Shown piece after piece: positions 33,366 to 38,818 of a stretch of DNA of 38,818 nt. Position numbers and translations under genes: made by a program. The notes beneath the pieces were generated by a model. That model was given only the letters and a program-made list of their open reading frames with translations. It did no database searches and was not told the origin of the DNA. Position 1 is the stretch's first letter. Each line of letters opens with the position of its first letter. The DNA is from Chromera velia (Eukaryota; Sar; Chromeraceae), in the NCBI GenBank assembly GCA_018398765.1, contig JAHBMJ010004299.1, forward strand, positions 38,254 to 77,071, given 5' to 3'.

Positions 33366-33928
33366 ACAATCTGTATGTATTCTGTATGCAAAGTCAGTTT
33401 CAAAATTTATGTCATACTATATTATTGTTAAGATGCCACTTTGTTGTCTACTTCTTTGATACTGCAATGTTGAAATTAACAGTCCAACTTCTGTGACTGG
33501 AATACAATGTTGAGCTACACATATCTACATGTTAATTAAGTTCATTTCAGTTTATTTTAAAATACTTTAGATTACTTTAAATTTTAGTTTAGAGTTAAAT
33601 TAAGTTGAAAAATACGTGTTTTTATTTAAGTTTTTACATAAATTATCATCATCATTATAAATTAAAAATTCTAAAACGTACTATATAACTCATTTTTGAG
33701 ATTCCAATATGGAATCATTGAAAACACAAAAATTAGACTAGATATACAAAAGTCATTCTATAAATTAAAACTCGATCGACTTGGAGGCGTACCACACGCA
33801 GATCGAGGGGGGGGAAATGCATGAAATAAATTAGATGATTCCATGCACATCGGCAAACATGCCAAAGAAGAAAATATGATATGTCAAATTTATCATCATA
33901 ATAAGTCCCAGACACCAATTGAAACATT
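33366..33928. other. AT-rich intergenic region
   Basis: Very AT-rich with no convincing frame. It separates the convergent LRR and oxidoreductase genes, so it should contain both 3' ends. I cannot assign poly(A) sites with confidence. Confidence 0.5.
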
Positions 33929-35050
33929 TCATAAAGTTTCATCTATAGCCGCACGAAAGACGCGGTCGAGATGTTTAACGAAATGTACCACAAACCCCAC
34001 GCGGGGCTCTGTGAAGGCCTCCTCATCCGTCCAATACTCTGGAAAGGCGATGCCGACACCGTGGAGACCTGGAGCCAGCCTGCCCGTCCGGCCGTCGTGC
34101 GGTTGGGAGGGGGACAAGTCGACTGTTTTGTCTTGAAAAGAGACGTCAATTTGATTCGTTTTGTCAAAACCAACCGTGAAGACCACGGCATCGACCTTCC
34201 GTTCTTTGAGTTTTTTGATCGGGTCGTCGGAAGGCGAAATTTGTTCAAAAGAGAGACAAGGGTCATGGCTCTCCAGCATCTTTTTCGTCCAAGATGCCAC
34301 CGATCCCTTGAGACCTGTGCCGTCATACTTGATCCATCCATCGCGTTCCTCTGCAAACCTGGGTTTCGGTTTTCGGTCAAACACGCAGACAGACGCAGAT
34401 GGTTTCAGCGACAGAAAGTTCATGGCAGCGAGCATGCCGGAGTGAGCACCTCCCACCACCCCAAGTTTTCTGAATTGGGGGGGATCTTCGAGGCGCGCCG
34501 GCACAACCACGTCGTCGTGGTGCAGCAGTCTGATATTCGCCTCTTCCAGTCGCCTTCTCAAAAGCTCGTCCGGTACTCTGGGCTCTCCCCCCGTGGCGAG
34601 AATGACTCTTCTCGCCTCCAGTACCTCTCCAATGCGAGTTTGAATCCTCCATATATTCCCGTTACAGCTCAATTTGGTCACAGAAAGACACTCCTTCCAC
34701 CAGAGCCTGTCGGTGTATTTTTTTCGCATGTGCTCCGATCCGTCTCTGAGCGCGTCCAGAGAGAGTTGCAGCCTCGCCGTCTCCATCTGGGGTTGAGACA
34801 GCAGTCGTTCTTCCTCGGAACGTTTTCTCTGGCACTCTTCAAAAGCAAGTGCTTCCAAAGAACAAAAGCACGTAACTAGACGGTCATTCCTGGTGTTCGC
34901 TGGGACAGACCCGTAAAGCGACAGCCGTCCCATCGTCTTGAAGGATTCCCTTTCGATCCACCCAGTCTTCTCAAACGACCGTTGCAACAAGGCAGCCACT
35001 GCGCATGTACCTGTCGGTCCACCTCCAATGACCAGCCACTCAAACACCAT
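33929..35050 (-). CDS. FAD/NAD(P)-binding oxidoreductase
   Basis: A complete single-exon frame of 373 residues from ATG 35050 to TGA at 33929. An N-terminal dinucleotide fold begins VIGGGPTGT (GxGxxG at residues 9-14). A second Rossmann motif VVGGAHSGM lies at about 198-206. RRVILATGGEPRVP at 147-160 is the usual ATG motif before the second domain. VDAVVFTVGFDKT (286-298) and GLHGVGIAFPEYW (328-340) match the C-terminal FAD-binding part of pyridine-nucleotide-disulfide-type oxidoreductases. I see no CxxxxC redox disulfide, so it is more likely a flavin-dependent monooxygenase-like or single-cofactor oxidoreductase. The substrate is unknown. There is no signal or transit peptide, because the nucleotide-binding motif begins almost at the N-terminus. 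It is unusual here in lacking introns, which could reflect transfer or retroposition. Confidence 0.85.
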   Translation of the reverse strand: MVFEWLVIGGGPTGTCAVAALLQRSFEKTGWIERESFKTMGRLSLYGSVPANTRNDRLVTCFCSLEALAFEECQRKRSEEERLLSQPQMETARLQLSLDALRDGSEHMRKKYTDRLWWKECLSVTKLSCNGNIWRIQTRIGEVLEARRVILATGGEPRVPDELLRRRLEEANIRLLHHDDVVVPARLEDPPQFRKLGVVGGAHSGMLAAMNFLSLKPSASVCVFDRKPKPRFAEERDGWIKYDGTGLKGSVASWTKKMLESHDPCLSFEQISPSDDPIKKLKERKVDAVVFTVGFDKTNQIDVSFQDKTVDLSPSQPHDGRTGRLAPGLHGVGIAFPEYWTDEEAFTEPRVGFVVHFVKHLDRVFRAAIDETL

Positions 35051-35717
35051 CCTGAGTCACGAAGCGTGTGGCTGGATCTCAGATCTTAGTGTTTGTGTAG
35101 CATTTTAGTGTTGTTTGCACAATTGTGGCACATGCACACACGGGGCGCTTTGGAGAACTTTTCAAGGCTGCATGGAGAATTCATCGACTTTAATTTGCAT
35201 GACATGCACCCCTTCGTCGAAGCGCAGATTTCTGGACGTCCTCACCATGCACAAAAGTGACAAAACTATATATATACGTTACACATCGTCTGAATCAGTG
35301 TCAGAGTGACAGACATGCAATGTCAGACATGCATGCAGACGCGCGGTATATAGCCGATTAATCGTAGACGGCCGGAGACTGCATGGGCTGCCACCAACAT
35401 GACGCACGCATGCATCACGGCGAGTGAAAATTGCAGCCGGAGACGGCGTCTCTGGAGTCTGCATGGTCTGACAGTGAACAGGTTTGAACTGACAGTCAGC
35501 GACTCCAAAAGCCTTTTCCTTGCATGCTAGCGAGCAGTGACAATCACCCCTTATCAGAGCCGCAGCATTCAATGTCTTGTGATGCTTTCACTGCCCGAAT
35601 CACTTTATAGTTTGTCTGAAATTGTCTCTTCACTCTCCTGCACGGTGCAGGCCGCTTCGAACAGCGGCTTCGGCCTCGTTTCCAGTATACGAAAGCACAG
35701 TAAACCCAAGAAAACGG
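35051..35717. other. Region between divergent genes
   Basis: Upstream DNA shared by the minus-strand oxidoreductase and the plus-strand small membrane protein gene. It holds one TGCATGCA at 35330-35337 and several CATGCA variants. A CTGCACGGTGCAG near 35640-35652 could be the 3' splice site of a leader exon for the plus-strand gene. No other gene is seen. Confidence 0.45.
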
Positions 35718-37662
35718 ATGGAGGCGCCATCGAGCTCTTCTCTGCCTTCGCTCACCGCCGTGCAAGCCCAGAGGGCATCTGAGTCCTTCTCTACCCTCAC
35801 CGACTGGCTGACCAGGACGGCGAAGGAGAAGATAGAGACGGCCAACCGTCTACTTCTGCGACCCGTTCCTGTGGACACCTGTCCAAGCATCGAAAGGCAA
35901 ATATGGTGGGAGAGGCGGGGGGGGCTGCTTGAGCTTTTCCAATTTTCCTGACGGGGGGTGAGAAGAAGGGAGGGAGAAAAGAAGAAAATGAAGTGTGGGG
36001 CCCTGTCATTCTGGATTGGATTCTGCCCGTCTACTTGCCTGCCTGACCAAGCCTTCGTTTCTGTACGTCTGTCCAGTCAGTCAGTCATTTTGTCTGTCTG
36101 TACATCCGCTAGGCCGATCATTTGTCCCGGCCGATTGACTCCCTGTGCAGATAAATGACTAGACACATAGTCGAACTGCGTAAGTGTACGAATTTTGTTT
36201 CGAAAGCATTTTCAAAAGTCCGGTCATTGACAGTTTCTTTCCACCATTTGATGATTCGACGTGTCCGTCTTGCAGGCAGCAGACAAATCGTCATGTTTCG
36301 GGTCTGAGTTTGTTCTTCTGCCGAGATGAGGTGAGGCGGCTCTGGCAGTGAGAAGGAAAAGCGTGGGAAAGAGAAGAAGGTTCGAGGAAGGAAGCTCCGA
36401 ATGGCGGTGTGCGAATGGGAAGGGAAGCCAAATCCATCCAGACTGGAAAAGCAGAGATAAGACACAAAAGGGAGAAAAAGTGTTCATCGACAATGCATTC
36501 AAAAATTCCTGCCCGATCTATCTATGTTGACACATTCTTTAATTCTATCTTTCACACTCGAGGTCGGTCCCTTCCTGCTGTCTTTTTTCTCTGCATGGCA
36601 TCCGTTCACCCCCCTTCCTTCCTGGAGTCCGTGCTCCTCTTTCTCCTAGCTGTCACTGAGGCACTCATACTTTCTCCTGAACCGCCCATCCCTCCACTGA
36701 TCCACGGTACGTGTAGACACGCTGCATCTTTCTTGACCCCCTTCAACACAAAGAACTCAAAAGACTGTCCGGAAGCATAAAACGGTGATTCGAATTTTTA
36801 AAAAACAAAGACGACAATGGCGAAAGACGAAGAAGCCGTGTGCATTGCACGGATCCACATCACATCGCACATCTGAAAACACTTCCAACACAAATCCAGC
36901 AAGCTCTCGCTGTCCACCTATGAGCATGCAGGTCCAGTCCCTGATCAGTGCCTGCCCACCCGAGCCCAAGGCAGACCTCTTCAAGTACTACAGCGTCGCC
37001 AGGATGGAACCTAGGTGGGCTCCTCATTTGTTCTTCTCTCCTCTTCTCTCCTGTCCTGTCCTGTCTTGTGTGTGTTGTCTCCTTCCACGTGTTCTTGTTC
37101 TGGAGTCGGGGGTTGCGTGCGTCACTTGAGAGAAAGCTGGCCGACGGGAGTTTCACTGAAGCCACTCGTATTTGGTTTCTCTGACTCTATTAGCCTCATG
37201 CTGCACAGCACGCACCTCATAGACACACATATTAATATACACTCACTCACGCGTAAGCTCCGACGTAAGTCTCCCTCCACCTTCCTGCATAGCCCCGGTG
37301 TGACGCCTAGATTGTTTTGTTGCTTCCTGCCCTCCTTTTCCTTTCCTGCCAGATGCATCCCTCCCTCCCTTACATTGATGCGTCCGACAGATTTGTTTTG
37401 TCAAAAATGAATTGTATTGGTTGCTTTGAGGTAGCTCGTGTCTCGAGACACGGGGAGTCTGCTTGAACAATCAGCGAGTCCACTCACATCGAAACATGGC
37501 AGAGAAAACGCGGTCTTTGAGTACACGTGTCTGTACTTGTCTGTTTGTGTATGTGCGTGCGTCGCTTCATCTCTCTTCTCTCTCCCTCGCTCCTTTCCCC
37601 CCTCGCTTTGTCTCCCCCTGCCTCTGTTCGTCTTTCTCTGTGTCTATCGGTCTCTCTCTCGG

Positions 37663-37721
<59 letters not shown>

Positions 37722-37723
37722 GT

Positions 37724-37767
<44 letters not shown>

Positions 37768-38403
37768 GCGTGTGCGTGTACGTGCATGTGTCTGTCAGTA
37801 TCCACGGAGGGAATGAAGCCTGGGGGAGGAGCAAGAAAAGGCAGCGAGCGAAAATTTGTACCGGACTTGTCAGCTTTTCCAGAGCATGCGTATAGAATGC
37901 CCCTGTACTTCTCTTTCCTCCCTCCCCCCCCCCATTTGCGTTGATTGATTCTGTTCAGGATGGCGACTCTGACCTTCCTGCTGATGTCCCAGATACCCCT
38001 CGAGAGGCTCTGCACCTTCCTTGGCATTCAGACCCGCATCTCCAGAAGTCTGTGTGCGGTCGGGTTCTTCACCTTCGCGTTTCAGGAAATGTTCCCCCAG
38101 GTGTTTTGGCCTTCTGTGCACTATGCGATGTTTCACACCCGCATGGTGTGTCAGCACGCAGCAAGCAGAGTGGGGTCGCTGTTTGCAGGAACGTCGTCGT
38201 CCTCAAAAATGCCTTCTGGGGCCATTCGCCAGGGGGGAGGGGACGTTTCAGGAGACGGCTCTTCGTTGGTTATGAGTTGTGTGGGAGTGGGGGCGCTTGT
38301 TCTGCTCTGGTTGAATCGTTGGCAGGTCCCGGCATCGTTGGATGAATTGGCAGATAATGTCAGCCTCCGGTTGGGACAACTTCGAGATCTATTTGTTGGA
38401 TGA
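35718..38403 (+). CDS. Small protein with C-terminal membrane segment, 4 exons
   Basis: Exons 35718-35905 (ATG, MEAPSSSSLPSL), 36276-36330 (QQTNRHVSGLSLFFCRDE), 36932-37014 (VQSLISACPPEPKADLFKYY) and 37959-38403 (MATLTFLLMSQIPLERL to LRDLFVG, stop TGA) join with GT/AG borders and matching phases, giving 256 residues. The last exon has hydrophobic stretches, including LCAVGFFTFAF and a clear membrane segment, VMSCVGVGALVLLWL, about 30 residues from the end. This could make it a tail-anchored-like or multi-pass organelle protein. Exon 2 has a cag/gcag/cag run that allows alternative 3' splice sites. Family not recognised. An unplaced hydrophobic frame at 36600-36708 ending at GTACGT could be an extra exon, but its phase does not fit. 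Confidence 0.6.
37661..37790. repeat. Compound (TC)n(TG)n microsatellite in an intron
   Basis: TC repeats to about 37687, then interrupted TG repeats. It lies in the 37015-37958 intron of the plus-strand gene, in the same sense as the compound repeat in the minus-strand gene near 24400. Confidence 0.9.
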
Positions 38404-38818
38404 CGGAGTGTGTGTGTGGGCCGGGCTAGGGGCCGGGTGTAAATGAGCGCAACTATCGATACGTCATCTTATGCCCCGCTCCGTCGGGATTGCATGATGG
38501 AGTTTGTGTGCGTGCGGTCTGTACGGAGACCGTTAATTCGATTGAAATTTATCGATCAAGATCTAGATCAAGATTTGTTACTACTTTTCTTCAAGTTGTA
38601 TTAGAAATTTTTAGCATGAACCGTGTGACACTAAATAAAAATCCCTCTAGCTTTGTCTTCAAGTTCATTAACAGCTCTGCTTGTACGACTGCCTCTAGCT
38701 ACACTAAGCTACTGCCTACATATTAATTAGATTTTCATTTTTATTATATTTTTTAACATGCCGGGGCTGATGTATATGGACATCCGCGCGGCGAATTAAC
38801 CGATGTGCACGTGGCCCC
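38404..38818. other. 3' flank and AT-rich right edge
   Basis: Downstream of the plus-strand gene. An AATAAA at 38634-38639, 231 bp after the stop, is a possible poly(A) signal for it. The remainder is AT-rich and shows no gene before the window ends. Confidence 0.45.

Noticed and set aside
1-38818. tRNA or rRNA genes
   Set aside because: I looked for T-loop GTTCGA-type signals and conserved rRNA blocks on both strands and found none with a matching stem. A covariance search would be needed to exclude them.

Overview
The window looks like nuclear DNA of a eukaryotic microbe, not a bacterium or organelle. The evidence is multi-exon genes with GT/AG introns whose codon phases agree, long simple repeats, and proteins of eukaryotic type (F-box/WD40, ribonuclease-inhibitor-like LRR, CBM20). 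A chromerid-type alveolate alga (Chromera-like) is my best guess. It rests on the starch-binding domains, the frequent 8-mer TGCATGCA (an apicomplexan AP2-factor motif) and the general gene style. It is inference, not proof.

Layout. 1-2421: AT-rich and simple-repeat DNA without a convincing gene. 2422-9443 (minus): an F-box/WD40 gene read across eleven exons. 9444-12700: mostly empty. 12763-18977: a head-to-head pair of paralogues that join an N-terminal CBM20 starch-binding domain to a tandem array of an 18-residue C-x-H-x6-C-x2-C motif. The plus copy (16242-18977) is one open frame with 20 units. The minus copy (14555-12763) has about 11 units and three frame changes, so it is probably a pseudogene. 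18978-22680: no gene seen, partly very AT-rich. 22684-30470: four minus-strand multi-exon genes of unknown function. The first begins with a signal peptide, and one of its 5' splice sites has been triplicated in a 48-bp tandem repeat. 30566-33004 (plus): a large LRR protein. 33047-33357: a hAT-like MITE. 33929-35050 (minus): an intronless FAD/NAD(P)-binding oxidoreductase. 35718-38403 (plus): a four-exon gene for a small protein with a C-terminal membrane segment. 38404-38818: AT-rich tail.

I see no operon or shared pathway. The most distinctive content is the CBM20 / zinc-ribbon-like repeat pair, which suggests a glucan-binding module carrying an expandable metal-binding array. The strongest alternative-splicing candidate is the triplicated donor at 23101-23244. 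Start codons are the weakest part of the annotation: I used ATG only, and several 5' ends are unresolved.
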